A stretch of DNA of 64,000 nt. Origin: Georgenia satyanarayanai. Its GTDB lineage: Bacteria > Actinomycetota > Actinomycetes > Actinomycetales > Actinomycetaceae. The DNA lies in assembly GCF_023715365.1 (NCBI RefSeq), contig NZ_JAMBNZ010000011.1, forward strand, positions 1 through 64,000, read 5' to 3'. The position numbers and the translations under genes are program-made. Below are positions 18,035-27,168 of the stretch, piece by piece. Position 1 is the first letter of the stretch, and every line of letters starts with the position of its first letter. The notes under the pieces are model-generated. The model made no database searches, was not told the DNA's origin, and worked only from the letters and a program-made list of their open reading frames with translations.

Positions 18035-18077
18035 TGGGCGTTTCTCCTTCAGATCGGTGTGGGCGAGGGGCAGGGCG

Positions 18078-19007
18078 TCACTTGACGGCGCCCTGCGTGA
18101 GGCCGGCGACGACGTAGCGCTGCAGCGCGGCGAAGATGACGAGGACGGGGACGGTCACCATGACCGCACCGGCCATGAGGATGCCGTAGCTACCGGTCTG
18201 CGACTCGATGGACTGCAGCAGGTTGAGGCCGACCGGCAGGGTCATCTTGTCCGGGGAGTCGATGATGATGAGCGGCCACAGGAAGTTGTTCCACTCGTTG
18301 ACGATGGTGACGAGCGCGACGGTGGCGATCGCGGGCACGGACACGGGGACGGCGATCTGGAAGAGCTTGCGCCCGTGGCCCGCGCCGTCGAGCTCGGCGG
18401 CCTCGAAGAGCTCCTTCGGCAAGGCCTTGAAGTGCTGGCGCAGCAGGAAGGTGCCGAACGCGGTACCCAGGCCGGGCAGGATGATGCCCCACAGCGTGTT
18501 CCGGCCACCGAGGGCCGTGACGGTGAGGTAGTTCGGCAGCATCGAGACCTCGGGCGGCACCATGAGGGCCACGAGGATCCCGAGGAAGATGAGGTTCGCC
18601 CCGGGGACCCGGATGAACACGAGGGCGTACGCCGTCGTCACCGCGAGCAGCACCTTGATGCCGGCCCCGACGACCGTGACGACGACGCTGTTGCCCAGCA
18701 CCGTGAGCAGCGGCACCCGCGCGGCGACTGCCCCGTAGTTGTCCAGGGTGGGGTCCTGCGGCAGGAGCGCCGGGCTCAGGGTGACGATCTCGCCCGCGGG
18801 CTTGAAGCTCGACAGGATCATCCACACCAGCGGCAGCACGATGATGACGAGCGCGATGAGGATCGGCAGGTAGCCCGCGAGGATCGTGTCGGTGAGGTTG
18901 CGCGGGGCGAAGGCCTTGGCGAGGTCGGACGTGCGACGGCGGCGCGGGTGCGGGGCGGCCGTCCCGCCGGCCGCGGGCACGGGGCTCACCACGGTTCGAT
19001 CGGTCAC
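18078..19007 (-). CDS. Carbohydrate ABC permease (UgpE/MalG type)
   Basis: A 309-residue permease with six predicted helices (for example ILIALVIIVLPLVWMILSSF). The EAA motif is EAAELDGAGHGRKLFQIAVP and the C-terminus ends RYVVAGLTQGAVK, as in MalG/UgpE proteins. The start is GTG 19007, overlapping the stop of the partner permease. A basic N-terminal tail precedes the first helix. It pairs with the upstream permease to form the import channel fed by the lipoprotein at 16709. Confidence 0.9.
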   Translation of the reverse strand: MTDRTVVSPVPAAGGTAAPHPRRRRTSDLAKAFAPRNLTDTILAGYLPILIALVIIVLPLVWMILSSFKPAGEIVTLSPALLPQDPTLDNYGAVAARVPLLTVLGNSVVVTVVGAGIKVLLAVTTAYALVFIRVPGANLIFLGILVALMVPPEVSMLPNYLTVTALGGRNTLWGIILPGLGTAFGTFLLRQHFKALPKELFEAAELDGAGHGRKLFQIAVPVSVPAIATVALVTIVNEWNNFLWPLIIIDSPDKMTLPVGLNLLQSIESQTGSYGILMAGAVMVTVPVLVIFAALQRYVVAGLTQGAVK

Positions 19008-19939
19008 TGGTAGTGCACCTTCCGCTCGACATAGCGCAGCTGCACCGCGGTGATGAGGAACAGGGTGAAGAAGAGGACGACGGCGATGGCCGCGGCGTAG
19101 CCAGCCCGCTGGTAGGCGCCAAAGGACTGGAGGTAGATCTCGAAGATGATCGTGTTCGTGCCGTGCCCGGTGGGCGTCATCGTCCGCAGAATGTCGAAGG
19201 CGTTGGTCATCGAGAAGATGATGTTGGTGACGAGCAGGAAGAACACCGTGGGCGTGAGCAGCGGCAGCACGATGGAGAAGAAGCGCCGCACCGGCCCCGC
19301 CCGGTCGAGGGTGGCCGCCTCCATGAGGTCCTGGGGCACCGACTGCAGGCCCGCGAGGAAGACGACGGCGCAGTAGCCGAGGTTCTTCCAGACGTAGACG
19401 ATGAGGACCATGACCAGGGCCCAGTCCTCGTCGAGGTACCACTCCGGGGACGCGATCCCGAAGAAGCCCAGGATGTGGCGCAGCGCGCCGATGCTCGGGT
19501 CGAAGATGAAGTTCCACACCATGGCCACGCCCACGCCCGAGAGCACGTAGGGCGCGAAGACGGCGGTCCGGGCCACCGTGCGGCCCGGGATCTTCTTGTT
19601 GAGGACGAGGGCGATGAGCAGCCCGAGGACCATCGACCCGAGGACCGCCCCGGCGGTGAACAGACCGGTGACCCGCCAGACCTCGAGCCCCGAGGGCGAG
19701 GTGAAGAAGCGGGCGTAGTTGTCCAGCCCGACCGGCGTGGCGCGCGGTGAGCCGAGCCGCCAGTCGAGCGTCGAGTAGTAGATGTTGCTGAACAGCGGGT
19801 AGTAGATGAACGCGAGGATCAGCAGGATGTTGGGCCCGGCGAAGAGCAGGAACAGCGACCAGTTCCGCGACAGCCGCTTGCGGCGGGCTCGGGTGCGTAC
19901 CCGGGCCCGTTCGGTCTGCTCGTCCAGTTCTGCGGGCAT
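19004..19939 (-). CDS. Carbohydrate ABC permease (UgpA/MalF type)
   Basis: A 311-residue permease. ATG 19939 gives a basic tail (TERARVRTRARRKRLSRNWS) before the first helix SLFLLFAGPNILLILAFIYY. The EAA loop is EAATLDRAGPVRRFFSIVLP and the C-terminus RYVERKVHYQ is typical. It is the first gene of the importer operon; the 149 bp upstream contain the nar-operon hairpin and presumably this operon's promoter. Substrate unknown; a sugar or polyol is likely. Confidence 0.9.
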   Translation of the reverse strand: MPAELDEQTERARVRTRARRKRLSRNWSLFLLFAGPNILLILAFIYYPLFSNIYYSTLDWRLGSPRATPVGLDNYARFFTSPSGLEVWRVTGLFTAGAVLGSMVLGLLIALVLNKKIPGRTVARTAVFAPYVLSGVGVAMVWNFIFDPSIGALRHILGFFGIASPEWYLDEDWALVMVLIVYVWKNLGYCAVVFLAGLQSVPQDLMEAATLDRAGPVRRFFSIVLPLLTPTVFFLLVTNIIFSMTNAFDILRTMTPTGHGTNTIIFEIYLQSFGAYQRAGYAAAIAVVLFFTLFLITAVQLRYVERKVHYQ

Positions 19940-19995
19940 CTCACGTCCGATCTGCGCCGTCCGCGTAGATCGGGCGCTGCTCGTCGCACTGTAGC

Positions 19996-20058
19996 GCCCG
20001 GTCACCCCGTCTTCTCCGTGTACACGGGGAGGACGGTAGCGCCACCGGGTGACCGGGC
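19996..20058 (-). terminator. Nested hairpin ending the nar operon
   Basis: Outer arms GCCCGGTCACCC (19996-20007) and GGGTGACCGGGC (20047-20058) are a perfect 12-bp inverted repeat. Inside them a second stem, CCGTCTTCTCCGTG with CACGGGGAGGACGG around TA, pairs fully if G-U pairs are allowed. It lies 30 bp beyond the narI stop, reading leftwards, and upstream of the ABC importer. Confidence 0.7.
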
Positions 20059-20088
20059 GATGACGCGCAGGTGAACAGGACCAGGAGC

Positions 20089-20874
20089 TCAGAGCTCGGT
20101 GCTGGTGGGGGTGCTGCGGCGCTTGCGGTCCTGCGGAGTGCCCACGGGCTCCCAGCCGCGGCCGGGCTCGCGAGTGCCGCGGGAGACCGAGCCGCGCGAG
20201 CGGTAGACGACGAGCGGACGCGTCGTGTAGCCCACCGGCGCGGAGAAGGCGTGGACCAGCCGGGTGAAGGGCCACACGAGGAAGAGCAAAAAGGCCGCGA
20301 TGATGTGGAGCTTGAACTGGAAGGGCACGTCGGCCATGAGCTCGGGCTGCGGCTGGAAGTAGAACAGCGAGCGCAGCCACGGCGAGATCGTCTCGCGGTA
20401 GTCGTAGCCGTGACCGCCGGCGGCGATCTGGTTCTGGATCGTCGCCCACATGCCCAGCGCGATCGGCATGGCCAGCAGGACGTACATGAACTTGTCCATG
20501 CGGGTGGTCGCGAGGAACACCGGACCGGTCTTGCGGCGCCGGTAGATGAGGATCGACAAGCCGACGATCGTCATGATCCCGGCCAGCGCCCCCATGTACG
20601 TGGCGATGAAGTGGTAGAAGTCCTGCCCGATCCCCACGGCCTCGGTCCAGCTCTTGGGGATGAGCAGGCCCATGAAGTGGCCGGCCGCGACGAAGAGGAT
20701 GCCGAAGTGGAACAGCGGCGAGCCGAGCCGCAGCAGCGCGTGCTCGTAGAGCTCGGAGGACCGGGTGGTCCAGCCGAACTTGTCGTAGCGGTAGCGCCAC
20801 AGCAGGCCGACGACGAAGACCGCCATCGACACGTAGGGGAAGACCACCCACGCGATCGTGCTGAGCCCGTTCAT
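20089..20874 (-). CDS. narI: Respiratory nitrate reductase gamma subunit NarI
   Basis: A 261-residue cytochrome b that passes electrons from quinol to NarH. It has five transmembrane helices, starting WVVFPYVSMAVFVVGLLWRY, with the haem-ligand histidines in SPLFHFGILFVAAGHFMGLL and in FKLHIIAAFLLFLVWPFTRLVH. The C-terminal 35 residues (after RPLVVYRSRGSVSRG) form a basic Pro-rich tail somewhat longer than usual. Start ATG 20874 overlaps narJ by ATGA. Last gene of narKGHJI. Confidence 0.95.
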   Translation of the reverse strand: MNGLSTIAWVVFPYVSMAVFVVGLLWRYRYDKFGWTTRSSELYEHALLRLGSPLFHFGILFVAAGHFMGLLIPKSWTEAVGIGQDFYHFIATYMGALAGIMTIVGLSILIYRRRKTGPVFLATTRMDKFMYVLLAMPIALGMWATIQNQIAAGGHGYDYRETISPWLRSLFYFQPQPELMADVPFQFKLHIIAAFLLFLVWPFTRLVHAFSAPVGYTTRPLVVYRSRGSVSRGTREPGRGWEPVGTPQDRKRRSTPTSTEL

Positions 20875-21569
20875 GCCCTGACCTCCATCTGTGCGGCGCC
20901 ACCGGGCGAGTAGGGCTCGAGGGGCCCCAGCGCGTTGAGGCCGACCATCTCGGTCGGCGGCCCGGACGTGATGAGCTCGAGGTACCGGTCGCGGACCTCG
21001 TCGGTGACCGGTGGGAGCGTGAGGCACACCGCCTCGACGACGGCGGCCCACGGGCTGGACATCGTGGTGAGCGCCGAGCGCAGCACCTCGATGCCCTGCC
21101 GGTGCGAGCCGAGGAGCGCTCCGGCGATCTCGCCGTCCCCGCGCGCGGAGAACTCCAGGACGATCGGCAGGAAGTCGGGCAGCTCGGGGCGGTCGACCTC
21201 CCAGCCGGCGGCCCGGTAGGCCTCGACGAAGCGCACGAGCGCCGTCCCCCGCTTCCGGGTGTCCCCGGTGAGGAAGTAGGACAGGTACATCGAACACTTG
21301 CGCTTGAGGTCGAAGGTCGCGACGTAGTCCTGCGCGAGCGCCTCGTCCCCGACGGCCGCGGCGTGGTCGAGGAAGCCCCACAGCCGCTCCCGGACCGCGC
21401 CCGGCAGGTCCTCGACGGCGTCCCGGACGGTGCCGTACGCGGCCAGCCGCTCCGGCGTCGGGTAGTCGAGGAGGATGGAGGCGGCCATGTGCGCGAGCGC
21501 GCGGTCCCGGTCGCTCACCCGCACCGGCTTGAGCGGTGTCAGCTCGGGGGCGCGGATGAAGCCGCTCAT
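20871..21569 (-). CDS. narJ: Nitrate reductase assembly chaperone NarJ
   Basis: A 232-residue TorD/NarJ-family chaperone needed to load the molybdenum cofactor and Fe-S centre into NarG before membrane attachment. Conserved pieces are ILLDYPTPERLAAYG, DLKRKCSMYLSYFLTGDTR and RPELPDFLPIVLEF. ATGA overlaps link it to narH upstream and narI downstream, fixing the stoichiometry. It is not part of the final enzyme. Confidence 0.95.
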   Translation of the reverse strand: MSGFIRAPELTPLKPVRVSDRDRALAHMAASILLDYPTPERLAAYGTVRDAVEDLPGAVRERLWGFLDHAAAVGDEALAQDYVATFDLKRKCSMYLSYFLTGDTRKRGTALVRFVEAYRAAGWEVDRPELPDFLPIVLEFSARGDGEIAGALLGSHRQGIEVLRSALTTMSSPWAAVVEAVCLTLPPVTDEVRDRYLELITSGPPTEMVGLNALGPLEPYSPGGAAQMEVRA

Positions 21570-23425
21570 CGCGGGGCTCCCGGCCGGGGCTCGTCACCGG
21601 GTGACTGCTCGCGCACCCGCTCGGTGCCGAAGGCCTCCGGGCCGGGGTCGCCGGCCGGGTAGGGGTCCTCGGCGTACACGGCGGGCCCGGAGTCGATGTC
21701 GCCCGAGTGCAGGTCCTCCCCGCCCTCGGAAGGGGCGTCGTCGATGGCGACGGCGACGCTCGCGCTGCCGCTCACCTCGTCGGCGCTCTCGTCGGCACGG
21801 GGCGGGAAGAGCCCGCTCGCGCCGCGCCCGTCCCAGTTGAGCAGGTTGGTGCGCCCGGCGGTCGAGGGCGAGTGGGGCGAGGTCTGCCGGTCCTTGAGCG
21901 CGTGGAAGTTCTCCACGGTGGCCGGGACGTCCGGTCCGGAGCCGGTGCCGAAGGGCCCGCCGCCACCCATGCCCGGGCCGCCGTGGACGTCGAGCGAGCA
22001 CGCCATCTCCTCGAGCTCGCGGCTGATCTCGGCGTGGGCGGAGGGGATGACGTAGCGGTCCTCGTACTTGGCGATGGCGAGCAGGCGGTACATCGCCTCA
22101 ATCTCCTCGCCCGTCATGCCGACGGCGGCGGCTGTCTCCTCATTGGGCTCCTCACCGAGGTTGATGTCGCGCATGTAGGAGCGCATCGCGGCCAGGCGAC
22201 GCAGCACCCTCTCGACGGGGGCCGGGTCACCGGCGGTGAAGAGCTCGGCGAGGTACTCGAGCGGGATCCGCATGGTCGATAGCGCGGTGAGGAGCGTCTT
22301 GGCGTCCTCGCCGTCGTTGCCGGAGGCGGTGACCACGTCGACGACGGGGCTCAGCGGCGGGATGTACCAGACCATCGGCAGCGTGCGGTACTCCGGGTGG
22401 AGCGGCAGCGCGACCTCGTACTCGGTGATGAGCTTCCAGATCGGGGAGTTCTGCGCGGCCTCGATCCAGTCCTCGGGCATGCCCTCGCGGCGGGCCGCGG
22501 CGATGACCTCGGGGTCGAAGGGGTCGAGGAAGACGCCGCGCTGGGCGGCGAGGAGGTCGTGCTCGTTGGGGGTGGCGGCGGCCTCGGCGACGCGGTCGGC
22601 GTCGTAGAGGACGAGCCCGATGTAGCGCAGGCGGCCCACGCAGGTCTCCGCGCACACGGTGGGAAGTCCGGCCTCGATGCGCGGGTAGCACATCGTGCAC
22701 TTCTCGGCCTTGCCGGTCTGGTGGTTGAAGTAGACCTTCTTGTACGGGCAGCCGGTGACGCACATGCGCCAGCCGCGGCACTGGTCCTGGTCGACGAGGA
22801 CGATGCCGTCCTCGGCGCGCTTGTACATCGCGCCCGAGGGGCAGGAGGCCACGCACGAGGGGTTGAGGCAGTGCTCGCAGATGCGCGGCAGGTAGAACAT
22901 GAAGGTCTCTTCGAACTCGGCCTTCACCTGCGTGTTCATCTTCTTGAGGATCGGGTCGTCGGCCATCGTCTCGGTCGAGCCGCCGAGCATGTCGTCCCAG
23001 TTGGCCGACCACTTGATGTCGATGTTCTCGCCGGTGAGCAGCGACTTCGGCCGCGCCACGGGGGTGTGCCGCGAGTCCGCGGGCGCGTTGAGCAGCATGT
23101 CGTACTCGTAGGTCCACGGCTCGTAGTAGTCGTGGATGGTCGGCATCTTCGGGTTGGAGAAGATCGTCGCGAGCTTCTTCGCCCGGCCGCCGGCCTTGAG
23201 CTTGAGCTTTCCGCGCCGGTTGAGCGTCCAGCCGCCCTCCCAGACCTCCTGGTCCTCGTAGGTGCGGGGGTAGCCGAGGCCCGGGCGGGTCTCGACGTTG
23301 TTGAACCACACGTACTCGGTGCCGGTCCGGTTCGTCCACGCCTGCTTGCACGTGACCGAGCACGTGTGGCAGCCGATGCACTTGTCGAGGTTCATCACCA
23401 TCGACATCTGCGCCATGACCTTCAT
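21566..23425 (-). CDS. narH: Respiratory nitrate reductase beta subunit NarH
   Basis: A 619-residue iron-sulfur subunit. ATG 23425 overlaps the narG TGA by one base. Cysteine clusters are CIGCHTCSVTCKQAW near residue 16, CEHCLNPSCVASCPSGA near 195, CRGWRMCVTGCPYKK where Trp replaces a Cys and marks the [3Fe-4S] centre, and CTMCYPRIEAGLPTVCAETC. These carry four Fe-S clusters between NarI haems and NarG. The C-terminal 110 residues (after FHALKDRQTSPHSP) are an acidic Gly/Pro/Ser-rich tail longer than in the E. coli protein (about 512), a common actinobacterial feature. Confidence 0.96.
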   Translation of the reverse strand: MKVMAQMSMVMNLDKCIGCHTCSVTCKQAWTNRTGTEYVWFNNVETRPGLGYPRTYEDQEVWEGGWTLNRRGKLKLKAGGRAKKLATIFSNPKMPTIHDYYEPWTYEYDMLLNAPADSRHTPVARPKSLLTGENIDIKWSANWDDMLGGSTETMADDPILKKMNTQVKAEFEETFMFYLPRICEHCLNPSCVASCPSGAMYKRAEDGIVLVDQDQCRGWRMCVTGCPYKKVYFNHQTGKAEKCTMCYPRIEAGLPTVCAETCVGRLRYIGLVLYDADRVAEAAATPNEHDLLAAQRGVFLDPFDPEVIAAARREGMPEDWIEAAQNSPIWKLITEYEVALPLHPEYRTLPMVWYIPPLSPVVDVVTASGNDGEDAKTLLTALSTMRIPLEYLAELFTAGDPAPVERVLRRLAAMRSYMRDINLGEEPNEETAAAVGMTGEEIEAMYRLLAIAKYEDRYVIPSAHAEISRELEEMACSLDVHGGPGMGGGGPFGTGSGPDVPATVENFHALKDRQTSPHSPSTAGRTNLLNWDGRGASGLFPPRADESADEVSGSASVAVAIDDAPSEGGEDLHSGDIDSGPAVYAEDPYPAGDPGPEAFGTERVREQSPGDEPRPGAPR

Positions 23426-26400
23426 CAGTACTGCACCTCCTGGCTGCGACGGCGGATGACCGTCACCTCGTCCCGCTGGTTGCCGGTGGGCCCGGTGTAG
23501 TTGAACGCGTACGCCAGCTGGGCGTAGCCACCGATGAGGTGGCTGGGCTTCATGAGCACGCGGGTGAGGGAGTTGTGGATGCCGCCGCGCTGACCGGACG
23601 TCTCCGCCACCGGCACGTCGACGACCCGCTCGGTCGCGTGGTGCATGTAGACCGTGCCCTCGGGCATGCGGTGGGAGACGACGGCGCGGGCGACGACGAC
23701 GCCGTTGCGGTTGTAGGCCTCGATCCACTCGTTGTCCCGCACGCCGATCTTGTCGGCGTCCTGCGGGGACATCCAGATGTTCGAGCCGCCGCGGGACAGG
23801 GACAGCATGAAGAGGTTGTCCTGGTACTCGGAGTGGATCGACCACTTCGAGTGCGGCGTGAGGTAGCGGACGGCGACCTCCGCGTGCCCGGCCGCTGCCG
23901 GGTCACCGGTGGGGGTGGTGTCACCGGGGACGGCGTCCCCGTAGAGGCGGTGCATGTCCAGCGGTGGACGGTAGACGGGCAGCGTCTCGCCCATCTCCTC
24001 CATCCAGTCGTGGTCGAGGTAGAAGTGCATGCGCCCGGTGAGCGTGTGCCACGGCTTGAGCCGCTCGACGTTGGTCGAGAAGGCGGTGTAGCGCCGCCCG
24101 CCGGTCTCCGAGCCGGACCACTCCGGGGAGGTGACGACGCTCGTGGGCCGGGTCTGGGTGTCGCTGAAGGTCACCCGCACCGACTCCGACTCCGCGGCGA
24201 GGTCCGCCAGCTTGGTCCCGGTGCGCTTCTCCATGTCCTCGAAGCCCTGGGTGGCCAGTCGCCCGTTCGTCGTGCCGGACAGCGCGAGGATCATCTCGAT
24301 CGCCTTGGTGTCCTTGTCCAGCGACGGGCGGCCCTTGGCGATCCCGGAGACGACGCGCCCGTTGCGGGCGGCGAGCTCGGCGACCTCCTTGTCTGGCATG
24401 AACTTCACCCCCTTGGTCTGCATGCCGAGGGTGTCGGTGAGCGGGCCGAGGGCGTTGAACTTCGCCAGGGTCTTCGTGTAGTCGCGCTCGACGGTGATGA
24501 GCTTGGGCATCGTCACGCCCGGCACGAGGGGCGTCTCCTCCAGCGGCCTGACGGCGCCGTGGGGGGTGGCCAGGGCGTCGGCGGTGTCGTGGTTGAGCGG
24601 TGCGGCGATGACGTCGCGCCGCGCGCCCAGGTGCCCGACGCTGAGCTCGGAGACCTTCCCGGCGAGGTCCTGGAAGATCCGGAAGTCGGTGCGGGTCTGC
24701 CAGGGCGGGGAGATCGCCGGGTTGAAGGAGTTGACGAAGGGGTGCATGTCCGTCGTCGAGATGTCGTGCTTCTCGTACCAGGTGGCGGCCGGCAGGACGA
24801 TGTCGGAGTAGATCGTCGTCGAGGTGTTGCGGAAGTCGATCGTCGTGAGGAGGTCGACCTTCCCCTCGGCGGCCTCGTCGCGCCACACCATCGAGCTGGG
24901 CCGGCGCCCGGGCGGGGACTGCTCGTTGCGCACGGCGGACTCCGCGCCGAGGAGGTGCTTGATGAAGTACTCGTTGCCCTTGCCGGAGGAGCCGAGGATG
25001 TTGGAGCGCCACACGGTGAGCACCCGGGGGAAGTTCTCCGGGGCGCCGGGGTCCTCGACGGCGTACTTGAGCCGCCCCTCGCGCAGCTCGTCGACGATGT
25101 GCTCGGCGACCTCCTTGCCCGCGGCCTGCGCCTCGTCCGTGAGGTCGAGGGGGTTGCGGTTGAAGGTGGGGAAGCTCGGTACCCAGCCGCGCTTGGTCGC
25201 CTCGACGAGGGTGTCCGCCGTCGTCTTCCCCTCGAGCTTGCCGGTGGCGAGCGGTGAGGTGAGGGTCTGCGCGGGCAGGCCGTCGTAGCGCCACTGCTCG
25301 GTGCCGAGGTACCAGAAGGCGGTGGAGATCATCTGGCGGGTGGGGCGCTGCCAGTCCAGGCCGAAGGCGTACTGCTGGAAGCCGGTGATCGGGCGGACCT
25401 TCTCCTGGCCCACGTAGTGCGCCCAGCCGCCGCCGTTGACGCCCTGGCAGCCGGTGAGCTGGACGAGGGCGATCATCGCGCGGTAGATCGTGTCGGAGTG
25501 GAAGTAGTGGTTGGTGCCGGCGCCCATGACGATCATCGAGCGGCCCTTGGAGCGGCGGGCGTTGTCCGCGAACTCCCGGCCGATGCGGATGATGGCGTTG
25601 ATCGGCACGCCGGAGTGCTCGGCGGCCCAGGCGGGGGTGCCGGGCTGGGCGACGTCCTCGTAGCCCTCGGGCCACTCCCCCGGCAGGCCGGGGCGGCTCA
25701 CGCCGTACTGGGCGAGGAGGAGGTCGAAGACGGTGGTGACGAGCCGGCCGCCGACCTCGCGGACGGGCACGCCGCGGCGCAGCACACCGGTGCCACCGAC
25801 GTGGAGGCCCACCTCGCCGGTCTCCTGACCGGGGGCGACGTCGAAGCGCGGCAGGAGCACCTCGACGGCGCCCGCGCCCTCCCCCTGGACGGACAGGAGC
25901 GGGTCGCGGCCCTCGAGGTCGAGGTTCCAGCGGCCCTTGCCCTCGTCCCCGAAGCGGTCACCGAGGGTGCCCTTCGGGACGAAGGGGGTGCCGTCGTCGT
26001 CCATCATCACGGTCTTGAAGGCCGCGTTCTCGGTGCCGGCGTGCTCGGGAAGGTCGGAGGCCGTGAGGAACTTGCCCGGGACGTAGGCGCCGTCGCGCTC
26101 CTCGAGGGAGACGAGGAACGGGGAGTCGGTGTACCGCTTGACGTAGTCGGTGAAGTACGGCTCGGGGCTGTCGACGTGGAACTCGCGCAGGATGACGTGG
26201 CCCATGCCCATGGCGAGCGCGCCGTCGGTGCCGGGGTGGACGGCGAGCCACTCGTCGGCGAACTTCGTGTTGTCCGCGTAGTCCGGGGAGATGCCCACGA
26301 CCTTCTGGCCGCGGTAGCGCGCCTCGACCATGAAGTGCGCGTCCGGGGTGCGGGTCACCGGGATGTTCGAGCCCCACATGATGAGGTAGCCGGCGTCGAA

Positions 26401-27168
26401 CCAGTCGGCGGACTCGGGCACGTCGGTCTGGTCCCCGAAGATCTGCGGGGAGGCCATCGGCAGGTCGGCGTACCAGTCGTAGAAGGACAGCACGTTGCCG
26501 CCCATGAGGGAGAGGAAGCGCGTGCCGGCGCCGTAGGAGACCTGCGACATCGCCGGGATGACGGTGAAGCCGGCCAGGCGGTCCGGGCCGTACTGCTTGG
26601 TCGTGTAGACGTGGGCGGCGGCCATGATCTCCATGACCTCCTCCCACTGGGCGCGCACGAGACCGCCGCGGCCGCGGGCCTTCTTGTAGCTGCGCGAGCG
26701 CTCGGGGTCCTCCACGACGTCGGCCCACGCGAGCACGGGGTCACCCAGGCGGGCCTTGGCCTCGCGGTAGTAGTTGAGGAGCTTCCCGCGCACGTAGGGG
26801 TAGCGGACGCGGGTGGGGGAGTAGGTGTACCAGCTGAAGGCGGCGCCGCGCGGGCAGCCGCGGGGCTCGTACTCCGGCTTGTCCGGGCCCGTGGTGGGGT
26901 AATCCGTCTGCTGCGCCTCCCACGTGATGATGCCGTCCTTGACGTACACCTTCCACGAGCAGGAGCCGGTGCAGTTGACGCCGTGGGTGGAGCGGACGAC
27001 CTTGTCGTGGCTCCAGCGGTCGCGGTAGAAGGAGTCACCCTCGCGCCCGCCCTTGAGGAAGAGGCGGGACAGGTCCTCCGAGGCCTCCCCGCGGCGCAGG
27101 AAGGTCCCGAGCTTGAGCAGCGCGTCGGTCGCCGCGGTCTGCGGCTTCTCCGGTCTCGTCGTCGTCAT
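23425..27168 (-). CDS. narG: Respiratory nitrate reductase alpha subunit NarG
   Basis: The 1247-residue catalytic subunit, usual length for the family, reducing nitrate to nitrite on the cytoplasmic face of the membrane. The [4Fe-4S] FS0 site with His ligand is in HGVNCTGSCSWKVYVKDG (near 62), followed by RGCPRGAAFSWYTYSP. The Mo-ligand Asp lies in YDWYADLPMASPQIFGDQTD. No twin-arginine leader is visible, as for cytoplasmic Nar. ATG 27168 overlaps narK by ATGA; an in-frame upstream extension lies inside narK and is ignored. The enzyme needs bis-MGD made by the moa/moe/mob genes next door. Confidence 0.97.
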   Translation of the reverse strand: MTTTRPEKPQTAATDALLKLGTFLRRGEASEDLSRLFLKGGREGDSFYRDRWSHDKVVRSTHGVNCTGSCSWKVYVKDGIITWEAQQTDYPTTGPDKPEYEPRGCPRGAAFSWYTYSPTRVRYPYVRGKLLNYYREAKARLGDPVLAWADVVEDPERSRSYKKARGRGGLVRAQWEEVMEIMAAAHVYTTKQYGPDRLAGFTVIPAMSQVSYGAGTRFLSLMGGNVLSFYDWYADLPMASPQIFGDQTDVPESADWFDAGYLIMWGSNIPVTRTPDAHFMVEARYRGQKVVGISPDYADNTKFADEWLAVHPGTDGALAMGMGHVILREFHVDSPEPYFTDYVKRYTDSPFLVSLEERDGAYVPGKFLTASDLPEHAGTENAAFKTVMMDDDGTPFVPKGTLGDRFGDEGKGRWNLDLEGRDPLLSVQGEGAGAVEVLLPRFDVAPGQETGEVGLHVGGTGVLRRGVPVREVGGRLVTTVFDLLLAQYGVSRPGLPGEWPEGYEDVAQPGTPAWAAEHSGVPINAIIRIGREFADNARRSKGRSMIVMGAGTNHYFHSDTIYRAMIALVQLTGCQGVNGGGWAHYVGQEKVRPITGFQQYAFGLDWQRPTRQMISTAFWYLGTEQWRYDGLPAQTLTSPLATGKLEGKTTADTLVEATKRGWVPSFPTFNRNPLDLTDEAQAAGKEVAEHIVDELREGRLKYAVEDPGAPENFPRVLTVWRSNILGSSGKGNEYFIKHLLGAESAVRNEQSPPGRRPSSMVWRDEAAEGKVDLLTTIDFRNTSTTIYSDIVLPAATWYEKHDISTTDMHPFVNSFNPAISPPWQTRTDFRIFQDLAGKVSELSVGHLGARRDVIAAPLNHDTADALATPHGAVRPLEETPLVPGVTMPKLITVERDYTKTLAKFNALGPLTDTLGMQTKGVKFMPDKEVAELAARNGRVVSGIAKGRPSLDKDTKAIEMILALSGTTNGRLATQGFEDMEKRTGTKLADLAAESESVRVTFSDTQTRPTSVVTSPEWSGSETGGRRYTAFSTNVERLKPWHTLTGRMHFYLDHDWMEEMGETLPVYRPPLDMHRLYGDAVPGDTTPTGDPAAAGHAEVAVRYLTPHSKWSIHSEYQDNLFMLSLSRGGSNIWMSPQDADKIGVRDNEWIEAYNRNGVVVARAVVSHRMPEGTVYMHHATERVVDVPVAETSGQRGGIHNSLTRVLMKPSHLIGGYAQLAYAFNYTGPTGNQRDEVTVIRRRSQEVQY

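Noticed and set aside
16709-19939. Transposon carrying the sugar importer into the mod operon
   Set aside because: The junction with the TOBE gene suggests insertion, but no transposase, terminal inverted repeats or target duplication could be found at the edges. Only the truncation is claimed.
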